Both the position numbers and the translations under genes were made by a program. Under the pieces are notes generated by a model. It searched no databases. It had not been told where the DNA came from and saw only the letters and a program-made list of their open reading frames with translations. A DNA stretch of 64,000 bases from Paenibacillus riograndensis SBR5 (GTDB taxonomy: Bacteria; Bacillota; Bacilli; Paenibacillales; Paenibacillaceae). The stretch is from NCBI RefSeq assembly GCF_000981585.1, contig NZ_LN831776.1, positions 2,957,186 to 3,021,185 of the forward strand. Direction: 5' to 3'. Below, in pieces: positions 37,401 through 44,537 of this stretch. Each line of letters starts with the position of its first letter. Within the stretch, counting starts at the first letter, position 1.

Positions 37401-40224
37401 GAAGTCCTCCACCCGTTCTTACACCGGAGGTTTTGCGGGCTACAATGATGGCACTTTGTCCGGGGTTTACGCCAATGTGCCGGAAATTTCCGTCAATGTG
37501 ACGGGCTCGACGGTCTATGCAGGACGGCTGGCCGGATACAATTTCCGCGATGGCAAAATTATTAGCGCTACCTTCACTCCAGGGGCGAGTGATAAACTGA
37601 CTGCCGTCGGACGCAACGCCGGCGCTGAGCCGGCAGTGGCGGCAGTGAACGCCGTAGACCCGCTGGCTTCCGGAGAATGGAATATCGATTATGATACTTC
37701 GTTCATGGACAACGCAGTTGATGGCACGGTAACCTTGAGCACACCTCTGCAATTAAGAGGAGCCGTGCTGCTCTACAACGAAACTGGACCAGCATATTAC
37801 CGTTTGTACAATAGAACAGCTGCGGAAGGTCTGAAGCTGGACAAGCTGCTGCTTGCAGCGGATATGGATTTAGGCGGCAGCCTTTGGACCTCCTTTGACA
37901 GCTTCAGCGGAGTATTGGATGGACAAGGACATACCCTTTACGGGCTGCGGCTGGGAACGGCAGAGCGTAAATATAGTGGTTTTGTCTCAGAGAACTATGG
38001 ACACATTGCCCATGTGAACTTTGCGGATGCCCGGATTGCAGGGGGCGCCAATGCCGGGATTATCGCGGGCATCAACCACAGTGGAGCAGCGATCTCTGAA
38101 GCAAGTGTCAGCGGAAGCGTGCAGGGCAGTGAAGCTGCCGGGGGCGCAGCCGGCCTGAATCAGGGAACCTTGTCGGGAATCCGGGCGATGAGTCTGGACA
38201 TTGCGGGCAAAGGATACGCCGGAGGCATAACCGCTATTAATGAAGGAAGCGTGACTCAAGCTTCTTCTTCAGGCAGTGTCGCCACCAGTGGAGCCGCAGC
38301 AGGCGGAATCACCGGACGGAATGCAGCCGGGGGGACCCTTGCGGATTCCATGTCTTATGCCGCTGTCAGCGCTGCAGCGGCTCAGACCGCAGCCGGAGGC
38401 ATCAGTGGCCTGAACGCTGGTGAAGTAACGAACACTTATGCAGCAGGCCGGATCAAGGCTGCCGGAACCGAAAAGGCGTGGGCCGGCGGGATTGCCGGTC
38501 ACCATACAGGCGGGTCCATCGTATCTTCATTGAATACGGGGGAAATTACAGCAGCGGTGAAGGGGGAAATTCTCCCGCAGCAGGCTTTCTTCGGAGGTAT
38601 AGCGGGGCAGAAGGAGAGCGGAGCCATAATCAGCAGTTCCGCCTTCGACCGGCAAATGCTGAAGCGGAATATCGCCTATTATGACGGCGGTGGCAAGAGC
38701 AAAGCCGGAGACGCGGCCAGCGAAGGTCTGCTTGGCTCCGAGCTTGTGAAGCCGTCGCTTCCAGGAGTGCTCGATGCGGCCCATTGGACCGCACATGAAG
38801 GTTTCTACCCCGTACTTCGTGCGTTTGACGGCAAGGACGAAGGGGTACTCGGTTCAGCGGCAGTTGTCTTGAATCCGCAGGACCTGGTCAACCGTGTAGG
38901 CTTGAACTTTACGCTGAGCAGCGGCGGAGCATTGACCTGGAGTGCCGATCCTGCCCAAGCAGCCCTTAGCGGGGCCTCCGGCAAGCTGCAAACGGGCGGC
39001 AGTGCGGTGCTGACAGCAGCGGTGAACGGGAAGAGCCGGAGCATCACGGTCAATGAACCGGCCCTGAAATTCCCGGCTCCTGCGGCGGCACCTACTGTAG
39101 TGTCCGGCGATCCGGTCTTCAGCACTGAAGTGTCCGTTGTTCTCGGAACCACAGAGCCGGGAGGCAGCATTTATTATACACTGGATGGCAGTACGCCTAC
39201 GGAAGGCTCCCAGTTATACAGCGGCCCGATCGTGCTGAAGAGCACAACTGCAATTAACGCTATAACGATAGCAGACAATAAAGAGTACAGCGGGATTCTG
39301 TCGGGAACCTGGACCCAGCAATTCAGCGGGGGAGGCGGCGGTGGAGGTGGCGGCGGTGGCGGCGCTCCAGCGGCCGTTGTGCCACCGGTCAAAGAACCGG
39401 CCATCTCTGCAATCGCAGGCACCACTCTTACCAAAGGGGATAGCAAAACGCCGGTTAAAGTAGCCAGAAACAGCAAGCTGAAGCTGACCGCACCGGAAGG
39501 GCAGACGATCTATTACACCACGGACGGCAGCACGCCGACTGTGGACAGCAAAAAATATACCGGTGAGATTCTGATCACGGGCAATATGACGATCAAGATG
39601 ATTACGGACAAAGATGACACAGTAATCACGATTGAATATAGGGTTGAAAATGCGAAATACAGCCTGAAGAGCAATGCCGGCGAAGTGAAGTACATGACAG
39701 CACCTGCAAACGGATTGTTCCGGCCAAATACGGCGATTTCGAGATACGAAACGATTGCCGCACTGGCACCGCTGCTCGATATGGAAGAAGTCAATGTAGG
39801 GAACCTGTTCAACGATGTAACGGCTGAGCATCAGGCGCTGACCGCATTCTTTGCTTCGGCAGGGATTATTGAAGGGTATCCGGACGGAGGGTTCGGGGGA
39901 ACGAAAGGCCTGACGAGAGCCGAGTTCTCCAAAATCATGACCGCCGTGTTGAATCTGGATGTTACAGCAGCCGGTGTTACGAAGCAATCGGACATCAAAG
40001 GCCACTGGTCGGAGAAATATGTCAATGCACTGTCCAAAGCCGGGTATGTGCAGGGGTTCCCGGATGGTACCTTCAAGCCGGGGGCTCCGATTACACGGGC
40101 ACAGGCTGTTGTGCTCATCAACCGGATTGCCGGCACGAAGCAGCTGAATGTGACCACAGTGAGATTCAAGGATCTGCCGGCATCGCACTGGGCGTACAAG
40201 GACATTATGTCTGCAGTGAAATAA
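31483..40224 (+). CDS. Giant secreted protein 3 (about 2913 aa): GLUG-repeat beta-helix, CHB_HEX_C-like modules, SLH domains
   Basis: An exported surface protein of about 2913 residues with signal sequence KSLIGLAIALAVLTIAAVTG. Most of it is built from dozens of GLUG-type repeats (GGIVGYSGPGSL, GGLAGRNTAAGTL, GGFAGRYDNAS), which form right-handed beta-helices in adhesins. Three modules each begin with an ELAGLA-like helix and a WVPIG/WTPIG-type strand (nt about 31650, 35284, 37731). Two YYTxDGSTPT modules (nt 39163-39300 and 39508-39620) match the chitobiase C-terminal-like fold, separated by about twelve glycines. The C-terminus carries SLH repeats (DIKGHWSEKYVNALSKAGYV, GFPDGTFKPGAPITRAQAV). 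AAGGTGG precedes the tandem ATGs at 31483 and 31486. The next gene begins 22 nt after the stop. Confidence 0.9.
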   Translation: MMARKHKSLIGLAIALAVLTIAAVTGGLLAKADGQTWTGSAETAWYNSAYTTYKINSAAELAGVAKLVNEDPDGSIDGFRNKILEIDKSLDLSAYLWVPIGTGEHPFRGTLISKGGEILTLSGMNVDPSLSYQGLVGNMDGGTVGGFEFDSSGSISVTSVTYDVYAGAAVGKMTGNSTVYDITNKMRIETISSPFEAFTGGIVGMGTGSISNSVNEASITANGASAAGGIVGYSGPGSLKIKKVSNSGAILANGQGGTSYAGGIAGHTSGSLIMNDEDTIISNSAEVAATGGDIVYAGGIIGKTDGTIVYSNATISSGAVNIDAPAAAGSYAGGLIGGVGAVQNPDITMAFDHSAPVTNNGGTNVYTGAIAGYADSPLTWTAGYNNTSPVTATGSQHIYTGGYIGYAAKGLVLNNPASAAYQNTAAITVSGGAGVYTGGFAGYDAGGHFTHASFAGTLNVTGTANVYTGGIAGYETGGEIAASQAGKAADDYNAITSDGTIGGIAGYLDGTISNSTVKHITLKATSEGGVLGGIAGSAQGTITGVSAGDASGTDYNSLRMEAAAAAPAADGRDNITAGGIVGINDQALVLTGSKAAKIGFITATGRSGYTFGGVAGKLNTEASIGTKAQAVEASDILVEMKADQVSFGGAVGSNRASALYLHTNRIEIRAEASQGVAGGMFGENHGTSPYVLAENIGISSPGPDNAVGGIAGYNTGTLTDATARTVVIAANGLRTEAGGIVGRSEGIEGHRAVITAPVMLAGENTLVNITGKDVKAGGIAGFAKATDIIKPLASAIAPDYLTFTVKGAGAKAGGLAGALENSTISGDTSALNVENLLISSGTEGADAYIGGLVGYNDQSRLERLAGKTLNLTLNGPNVKTGGIAGYHLGTNTAVIANNYITALSLKTNATAANSVIGGIVGLNAAQAGDPVPNPGTAVSTIQNSRILGSINAVSPSSVIGGMVGENRSLIANNSITDKLPVSSKGDNAIFGGLAGRNTAAGTLYYTYSNANMTIEGAGTLAGGLAGENAGQVIGSYVDIDITGKAAGSASQSVFLGGLIGRNSAGSVEQSYSSSKVTANGKYTVVGGLVGEHTGGSIKNSYVAKSVNALGEQSYAGGFIGRITNGKVTNAYSAAEVTAKLDNNSYAGGFAGRYDNASKELLYKSYYIKDEARNINKDLPDFAEGKHRWLDVHVRLTTILSETLRDREVFPGLSGWDFSRAWKYGSLNAEYKYPEVNREANTGGDAGGGVNSNINWYMKDKDAIRFQISSEAELAGLAAIVNGTIAGVDKFDFADRTITVMNPIHIQSKQWTPIGDEEEHAFQGTLDGGGHLIDGLTMRSAVFSHSGLFGVIGAGGTVKNINLEPLTIAGSQFAGAVAGRNLGTVSNIDLKLLNGSKISGGTVGSIIGENTGSVSALHLTLDGGSRIETVYTGGIAGGIIGDNTSELVYTADSDSTKALAASTYLLTAIDGSIGSSADQAVIGGIVGRQSGNVTGMNEEVSSKYRITSTGADSITGGLIGRYVSGSAKQLSLTFTDGRLEASGLDSVLGGVIGHAEARAVLADVTLKGPGTGVQLTGNGTVGGVVGVKDGAAGSMPLAKAASASNIYDIDQAEAAGIGLSAAEGSLQAKIGGIAGRASDAAMNGLLFSGSVQSAGEANMAGGIVGEAVNTLLYHVNAAPKLVVAAKSGETAAGGIAGSLSADNLNEGFDFGKPYPLYRGIYLAKAHSGSIHVTGAGNTADLYAGGIVGKNTNASLYRSEAAADLNVTGGNTVNAGGIAGYSSGILVDNSAQNSLNVDNSRVYNVGGVVGRGEGGQIHYSESSAGDGEAILVGTALTLGESVPATRAGGLVGLGDYLTITHSHADIPLRITDTNQDNTIYAGGFAGLLGDTDTREGKIERSYATGDLTVSGKLGSYTGGFAGSVDHFTIKDAYASGTISNTAFDTRSGGFAGTVERNAVISDSYALQPKISTVGVKSSTRSYTGGFAGYNDGTLSGVYANVPEISVNVTGSTVYAGRLAGYNFRDGKIISATFTPGASDKLTAVGRNAGAEPAVAAVNAVDPLASGEWNIDYDTSFMDNAVDGTVTLSTPLQLRGAVLLYNETGPAYYRLYNRTAAEGLKLDKLLLAADMDLGGSLWTSFDSFSGVLDGQGHTLYGLRLGTAERKYSGFVSENYGHIAHVNFADARIAGGANAGIIAGINHSGAAISEASVSGSVQGSEAAGGAAGLNQGTLSGIRAMSLDIAGKGYAGGITAINEGSVTQASSSGSVATSGAAAGGITGRNAAGGTLADSMSYAAVSAAAAQTAAGGISGLNAGEVTNTYAAGRIKAAGTEKAWAGGIAGHHTGGSIVSSLNTGEITAAVKGEILPQQAFFGGIAGQKESGAIISSSAFDRQMLKRNIAYYDGGGKSKAGDAASEGLLGSELVKPSLPGVLDAAHWTAHEGFYPVLRAFDGKDEGVLGSAAVVLNPQDLVNRVGLNFTLSSGGALTWSADPAQAALSGASGKLQTGGSAVLTAAVNGKSRSITVNEPALKFPAPAAAPTVVSGDPVFSTEVSVVLGTTEPGGSIYYTLDGSTPTEGSQLYSGPIVLKSTTAINAITIADNKEYSGILSGTWTQQFSGGGGGGGGGGGGAPAAVVPPVKEPAISAIAGTTLTKGDSKTPVKVARNSKLKLTAPEGQTIYYTTDGSTPTVDSKKYTGEILITGNMTIKMITDKDDTVITIEYRVENAKYSLKSNAGEVKYMTAPANGLFRPNTAISRYETIAALAPLLDMEEVNVGNLFNDVTAEHQALTAFFASAGIIEGYPDGGFGGTKGLTRAEFSKIMTAVLNLDVTAAGVTKQSDIKGHWSEKYVNALSKAGYVQGFPDGTFKPGAPITRAQAVVLINRIAGTKQLNVTTVRFKDLPASHWAYKDIMSAVK

Positions 40225-40246
40225 TCTGAAGCGGAGGACATGGGAG

Positions 40247-40936
40247 ATGAAAAGAAACTGGCTGGCCGTGTGCCTGGCCTGCTCTGTCTTGGCCGCGGTT
40301 CTCTTCTATACCGGCACCTCCAGCGCCGACACACCGGTGGTGAACAACGCCGAGCAGACGTACCAGCTTGCAGAGAATGCAATGTTCTACCTGCGGGTGC
40401 TGAAAAGCGACGGTACGGCAAGTTCCACAGGGACAGGGATCATCCTGTCCTCCGGCGGAACAGCGGCAACCGCGTACCATGTGGTCAAAGGTGCGGAACG
40501 GATGGAAGGGATCATGGCGGACGGGACAGTGATCAGTCCGATCAAAGTCACCACGTTCGATGAGCTTAAGGATGTGGCAGTGCTTGCACTGCCGGTTCCG
40601 GCAGCTATGAAAGCGAAGGGCAATGGCTTTGCGTACCTGAGTATGCGCAAGGATGCCGTCAGGCATGGAGAGGCCGTATTCGCCCTGGGATATCCTTTGA
40701 AGAATACAAATATCATCACGGAGGGCATAGTCAATTCGCCCGATGCGGAGATTAACGGCAGAAGCCGGATTCTGGCTTCCGCCCAGGTGGCGAGCGGCAT
40801 GTCCGGCGGACCGCTGATAGACGCGCACGGCCAACTGGCCGGAATCATCTCCGGTTCGCTGCGGACCATGAACAACATCCATCTGATCATCAATATGGAA
40901 GATCTGCGCAGCCTGCTGCCGGCAGCACTGAAATAG
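40247..40936 (+). CDS. Secreted trypsin-like serine protease (S1C/HtrA-type catalytic domain)
   Basis: A 229-residue exported protein. The N-terminus RNWLAVCLACSVLAAVLFYT is a signal peptide or anchor. The chymotrypsin-fold triad is visible as His78 (ATAYHVV), Asp109 (DELKDVAVL) and Ser186 (SGMSGGPL), with oxyanion-loop glycines intact. It has no PDZ domain, unlike HtrA/DegP. It lies 22 nt after giant gene 3, before a terminator, so it is probably the last gene of the cluster. It may process or police the surface giants. GGAGG lies about 9 nt before the ATG. Confidence 0.88.
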   Translation: MKRNWLAVCLACSVLAAVLFYTGTSSADTPVVNNAEQTYQLAENAMFYLRVLKSDGTASSTGTGIILSSGGTAATAYHVVKGAERMEGIMADGTVISPIKVTTFDELKDVAVLALPVPAAMKAKGNGFAYLSMRKDAVRHGEAVFALGYPLKNTNIITEGIVNSPDAEINGRSRILASAQVASGMSGGPLIDAHGQLAGIISGSLRTMNNIHLIINMEDLRSLLPAALK

Positions 40937-40991
40937 CCAGGTTCAGATGGCTTATAAGGATTTGACAGCGGCAGAACAATAAAATAACCCT

Positions 40992-41037
40992 GGCTGTCCT
41001 CAGACGTTTGCGCCAAACGCGGGGGCAGCTCTTTTTA
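40992..41037 (+). terminator. Terminator of the giant surface-protein cluster
   Basis: GCTGTCC (40993-40999) pairs with a GGGGCAGC segment ending near 41029, with an inner GTTTG/CAAAC stem, followed by TCTTTTTAT. Confidence 0.8.
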
Positions 41038-41085
41038 TAACTGAGCAGGGTCTGGACAACTCCAGGCGGCGGGAGGAGGGAAGGT

Positions 41086-41448
41086 ATGATACAGGCGTTT
41101 TTGCTGGATATGAACCGGAAGGATCTGTATAAGCTTGCTCTTATGCTTCAGCGTTCGGGACAAGTCAATGTAATCGGTATGTCAGCCCAGCCGCAGGAAG
41201 CGGTGGACAAAATTCTTCAGCTTCAGCCGGAGGTGCTCTTCATGGATCTTCAGGGGCCGGGTCTGCAGGGTGTTCTTGTGGCTGAGCTGGTGAAGCAAAA
41301 AATCCCGCACATTCAGATTGTAGTTGTCACGGAGAGTAAGCAGCATGCACTGTGGGCGTTTGATCACGCCGTTGCAGACTATGTCCTGAAGCCGCTGGAG
41401 GAGGTCCGGCTGAGCCAGTCCCTGGAACGGCTGCGTATCGGAAGCTAA
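41086..41448 (+). CDS. Stand-alone response-regulator receiver domain protein
   Basis: The 120-residue protein is a receiver (CheY-like) domain with no output domain. The phosphoacceptor is Asp54 in VLFMDLQ, the switch threonine is Thr82 (VVVTES) and the conserved lysine is Lys102 (VLKPLEE). The acidic pocket at the N-terminus has only Asp8 (LLDMN). No histidine kinase is adjacent. It may act in a phosphorelay or as a binding partner. The ATG follows GGGAGGAGGGAAGGT. Confidence 0.88.
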   Translation: MIQAFLLDMNRKDLYKLALMLQRSGQVNVIGMSAQPQEAVDKILQLQPEVLFMDLQGPGLQGVLVAELVKQKIPHIQIVVVTESKQHALWAFDHAVADYVLKPLEEVRLSQSLERLRIGS

Positions 41449-41545
41449 GGTTATAGAAATCTGAACTCTATAAGTCTGAAGCAGGTGCCGGAAGTGTCTC
41501 CCCATGTTACAATAAATGAACAAGCAGAAAGGATGGGGATTCTAG

Positions 41546-42724
41546 TTGAAGTATGATTTTAACCGTATCATTGACCGCCGCAATACCCGCTCCTACAAAT
41601 GGGACCAGTCTGAGAAGCTGTTCGGAGACAAAGACATTCTTCCGCTCTGGGTAGCCGATATGGACTTTGAAAGCCCGCCTGCCGTGAAGGACGCGATTCT
41701 GCGCCGCGTGCAGGAGGGGATATACGGCTATAGCGTGACAAGTGATTCCTACAAATCAGCGATTGCCGGCTGGTACAGCAGACGCCATGACTGGGAGATT
41801 CAAAAGGAATGGATTACAGATTCCCCCGGCATCGTTACATCGCTTAGCCTTTCGGTAGAGCTGTTCAGCAACCCGGGCGATCAGGTGATTCTGCAGTCGC
41901 CGGTGTATTATCCTTTTTATGATGTGATCCGGATGAATGACCGGAAGGTAGCTATCAATCCGCTGAAACTCGAAGACGGCCATTATGTTATGGATTATGA
42001 ACAGCTCGAAGAGCTGATGAGCGGCGGCGCCAGGCTGCTGCTGCTGTGCAGTCCGCATAACCCGGGGGGCAGAGTGTGGGAACGGGCGGAGCTGCTGCGC
42101 CTTGGAGAACTGTGCCTGCGGTACGGCGTGACAGTCATTTCAGATGAAATTCATTGCGATCTGGCGTTGCCGGGCCATAAGCATATTCCATTCGCTTCTT
42201 TATCGAAGGAGCTGTCGGATATTACGCTGACCACACTCGCCGCAACGAAGACATTTAATCTGCCCGGCCTGCAGACCTCGTATATCGTCACCTCCAATCC
42301 TGAATTGAGACGGAAATTTGAATACAAGCTGAAGGCGCTCAGCCTGCATATGTCCGCTTTTTTTGCCCCGGAGGCAGTGGAAGCGGCATACAATGAAGGC
42401 GGGGAATGGCTGGACCAGCTTATTCAGCATATCAGCAGTAATGCGGAGTATGCCATAAGCTACCTTGCAGAGCATCTGCCGCAAGTGAAGCCAATGAGGC
42501 CGGAGGCTACTTACCTGCTGTGGGTGAATTGCCGCGAACTCGGACTTGATCCCGAGGGTCTGAAAAAGCTGATGTACCGCGAGGCCAAAGTGGCGTTTAA
42601 CGAAGGCTCCATTTTTGGTACGGAAGGCCAGGGCCATCTGCGGATTAATCTCGCTTGTCCGCGTTCAACTCTGACCGAAGCGCTGGAGCGTTTCGCCCGG
42701 GCTGCTGCACCTTATGTAAAATAA
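41546..42724 (+). CDS. patB: MalY/PatB-family cystathionine beta-lyase
   Basis: The 392-residue PLP enzyme matches the MalY/PatB C-S lyases: the N-terminal RRNTRSYKWD and LPLWVADMDFESPP, CSPHNPGGRVW (168-178), ISDEIHCDL with the cofactor Asp200, and the Schiff-base lysine Lys235 in LAATKTFNLPG. Such enzymes split cystathionine or cysteine S-conjugates to thiol, pyruvate and ammonia, linking cysteine to homocysteine. The TTG start has AAAGGATGGGG upstream. Gene symbol by family resemblance; its exact role in this organism is unproven. Confidence 0.88.
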   Translation: MKYDFNRIIDRRNTRSYKWDQSEKLFGDKDILPLWVADMDFESPPAVKDAILRRVQEGIYGYSVTSDSYKSAIAGWYSRRHDWEIQKEWITDSPGIVTSLSLSVELFSNPGDQVILQSPVYYPFYDVIRMNDRKVAINPLKLEDGHYVMDYEQLEELMSGGARLLLLCSPHNPGGRVWERAELLRLGELCLRYGVTVISDEIHCDLALPGHKHIPFASLSKELSDITLTTLAATKTFNLPGLQTSYIVTSNPELRRKFEYKLKALSLHMSAFFAPEAVEAAYNEGGEWLDQLIQHISSNAEYAISYLAEHLPQVKPMRPEATYLLWVNCRELGLDPEGLKKLMYREAKVAFNEGSIFGTEGQGHLRINLACPRSTLTEALERFARAAAPYVK

Positions 42725-42854
42725 GAAGGCTAACCAGAAAGGCAATAGTTACAATCTATTAATTTGCTAAAAATACCTGGTTTGGTAGAATGGTAGGAGT
42801 GCATGCGGTTGAGAGATTCGAATTCATATCCTACTTAGAATGGGGAATCCGGCA

Positions 42855-44099
42855 ATGAAATGGTTGGCCAAAATAGTATTGTGCGCAGCAGTTACAGCAG
42901 CAGGTTTTACGTCACTTCCGGCAGAAGGTGTTAAGGCGGCTGCAGGCGGTGTCAGTATCGTACTCGATGGATATCCGCTTCCTTTTCCGGTAGAACCGGC
43001 GGTGATGAGCGGGACTACGATGGTGCCTTTCCGGGCAATCTCCGAGGCACTGGGTGTCAAGGTGGAATGGAATCAGGCGGCTAAGCAAATTACAGCAACC
43101 CATAAAGAGGCTTCAGGCACCCAAAAAGTAATACTGACCTTGGGCAGCAAAAGTGCATCGGTGAACGGCTCGGCCGTGAAGCTGGCCGTGGCACCGCAGA
43201 ACATCCGCGGCACCACGATGATTCCGCTCAGTTTTTTTGGACAGCAGTTCGGTGCAGGCGTAGCCTGGAATCAGGCCACAAAGACGGTGTCCATCACCTC
43301 ACCGAAAAAAGATTTATATACCCTTGGGTTCTACGCGCAGGGTGCGTACAGTGAGGTTTCCCTGATCCCGGATTTTGACGCTGTTGCCTTTGGCTGGAGC
43401 CGGATTGACCGCAGCGGCCAATACACGACCTCGGGGACAGAGTTCAGATGGCCGCAGGCCGCCGGTGATGTCACACCGGAATCAATCGTCCAGAATGCCG
43501 CAGCCGGGGGGACCGCTCCTTATCTGATGGTATACTCAGGGGACAAGGAATTGGAGCTGACCAAGAATGTGGAGAATCTGCAGCTTCAGCAGCAGACGAT
43601 TGCCGGTATCGTAGATACGGCAACACAGAAAGGATTCCGGGGGATTGCCCTTGATCTGGAGGGGCTCGGCATGACCGGGGACAAGGCGGTTGTGCAGAGT
43701 CAGTACAACACTTTTGTCAAGAATCTGTCCGCCAAAGCCAAGGCCGCGAACCTCAAGCTTACGGTCATTCTGCATCCGCTCAACAGCTCCTATAAAGGTT
43801 ATGATTACAAGACGCTGGCCACGATTGCCGACGACCTGGTGATTATGGCTTACGCCTATGAAGGTGAGACCGGACCGGAGCCGATGAACAAGGTGGATGA
43901 ATCCATCCGTCTGGCCCTCCAGCAGGTCAGCAAGGACAAGCTGATCCTGGGCATTTCGGTATACAGCGAGAATGAGACCTCGGTCAATGCCAAGATCGGC
44001 CTGGCCAAACGTTATGGCCTCAAGGGCATCGCCATCTGGCGCCTCGGTCTGATCGGACAGCCAGTGTGGAGTGAAATGGGCAAATCGGTAGAATGGTAG
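42855..44099 (+). CDS. Secreted protein with two stalk (copper amine oxidase N) domains and GH18-like hydrolase domain
   Basis: A protein of about 414 residues with signal peptide KWLAKIVLCAAVTAAGFTSL. Residues of about 30-150 hold a stalk domain in two halves (TTMVPFRAISEALGVKVEW and TTMIPLSFFGQQFGAGVAW). The rest is a TIM-barrel of the glycoside hydrolase 18 type seen in spore/cell-wall YaaH-like proteins, with the acidic signature FRGIALDLEGLG, then LTVILHP and DDLVIMAYAY. It is likely to act on cell-wall glycan. ATG 42855 is preferred because GGGGA lies about 9 nt upstream; ATG 42840 is in frame with no SD. A strong terminator follows. Confidence 0.85.
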   Translation: MKWLAKIVLCAAVTAAGFTSLPAEGVKAAAGGVSIVLDGYPLPFPVEPAVMSGTTMVPFRAISEALGVKVEWNQAAKQITATHKEASGTQKVILTLGSKSASVNGSAVKLAVAPQNIRGTTMIPLSFFGQQFGAGVAWNQATKTVSITSPKKDLYTLGFYAQGAYSEVSLIPDFDAVAFGWSRIDRSGQYTTSGTEFRWPQAAGDVTPESIVQNAAAGGTAPYLMVYSGDKELELTKNVENLQLQQQTIAGIVDTATQKGFRGIALDLEGLGMTGDKAVVQSQYNTFVKNLSAKAKAANLKLTVILHPLNSSYKGYDYKTLATIADDLVIMAYAYEGETGPEPMNKVDESIRLALQQVSKDKLILGISVYSENETSVNAKIGLAKRYGLKGIAIWRLGLIGQPVWSEMGKSVEW

Positions 44100-44151
44100 A
44101 ACTCGCCGGGTTAAGTAAGCGGGTCGGTTATTAATATAGCTTTTAGCGAGC

Positions 44152-44184
44152 CAAAAGGCTGCCGTTGCCGGCAGCCTTTTGTTT
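44152..44184 (+). terminator. Terminator after the GH18-like gene
   Basis: CAAAAGGCTGCCG (44152-44164) and CGGCAGCCTTTTG (44169-44181) form a perfect 13-bp stem with a TTGC loop, followed by a short T-rich stretch. Confidence 0.88.
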
Positions 44185-44286
44185 ATCCCCTCATTCGTAT
44201 AGGCCGCTAATTATGTAACTGATAAGCGAATTTGTGTAACCAAGCGGTCATTGAGGATATTTTCAACAAAAAGTTATAATTCAATT

Positions 44287-44509
44287 GACTATATAGAGTG
44301 AACTTGAAAAATTAACAAAAGGGAAAAGGGATGGAGGGGAAGTTTGGAACTGGAGGAGCGAATGCGTCCGCCTTTGTCTGCGGATTTCAACCGCGAACAG
44401 CGGTATAAATTGAAGAAATCTGTAGACAACAGCGGCCGGAAGTCCAAACATTCTCCGTAGTCCCGACGAAGTCCCTAATGTAAATATCTTAAGTTCATTC
44501 TATATAGTC
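44287..44509. mobile_element. MITE-like element with 22-bp terminal inverted repeats (non-coding)
   Basis: The left end GACTATATAGAGTGAACT (from 44287) is the reverse complement of the right end (44488-44509, ending TTCATTCTATATAGTC) with two mismatches over 22 bp. Inside, a second imperfect inverted repeat runs from about 44395 (CCGCCTTTGTCTGCGGATTTC region) to about 44435 (GAAATCTGTAGACAACAGCGG region), and AGTTTGGAACT opposes AGTCCAAAC. The whole 223 bp could fold as one long hairpin. It has no transposase frame. It fills most of the gap upstream of the XRE regulator. Confidence 0.55.
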
Positions 44510-44537
44510 GCAATGAGATTAATTGGAGGTTAGCTAA

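Noticed and set aside
32100..38500. CRISPR-like or tandem DNA repeat array
   Set aside because: The periodicity is in the protein (GLUG repeats) and the DNA repeats are imperfect and in frame without spacers.
44287..44509. Reading the 22-bp inverted repeats only as a regulator-binding operator of the XRE gene
   Set aside because: The arms are about 180 bp apart and the interior is itself self-complementary, which fits a MITE-like unit better; the operator reading is kept as the refuting alternative.
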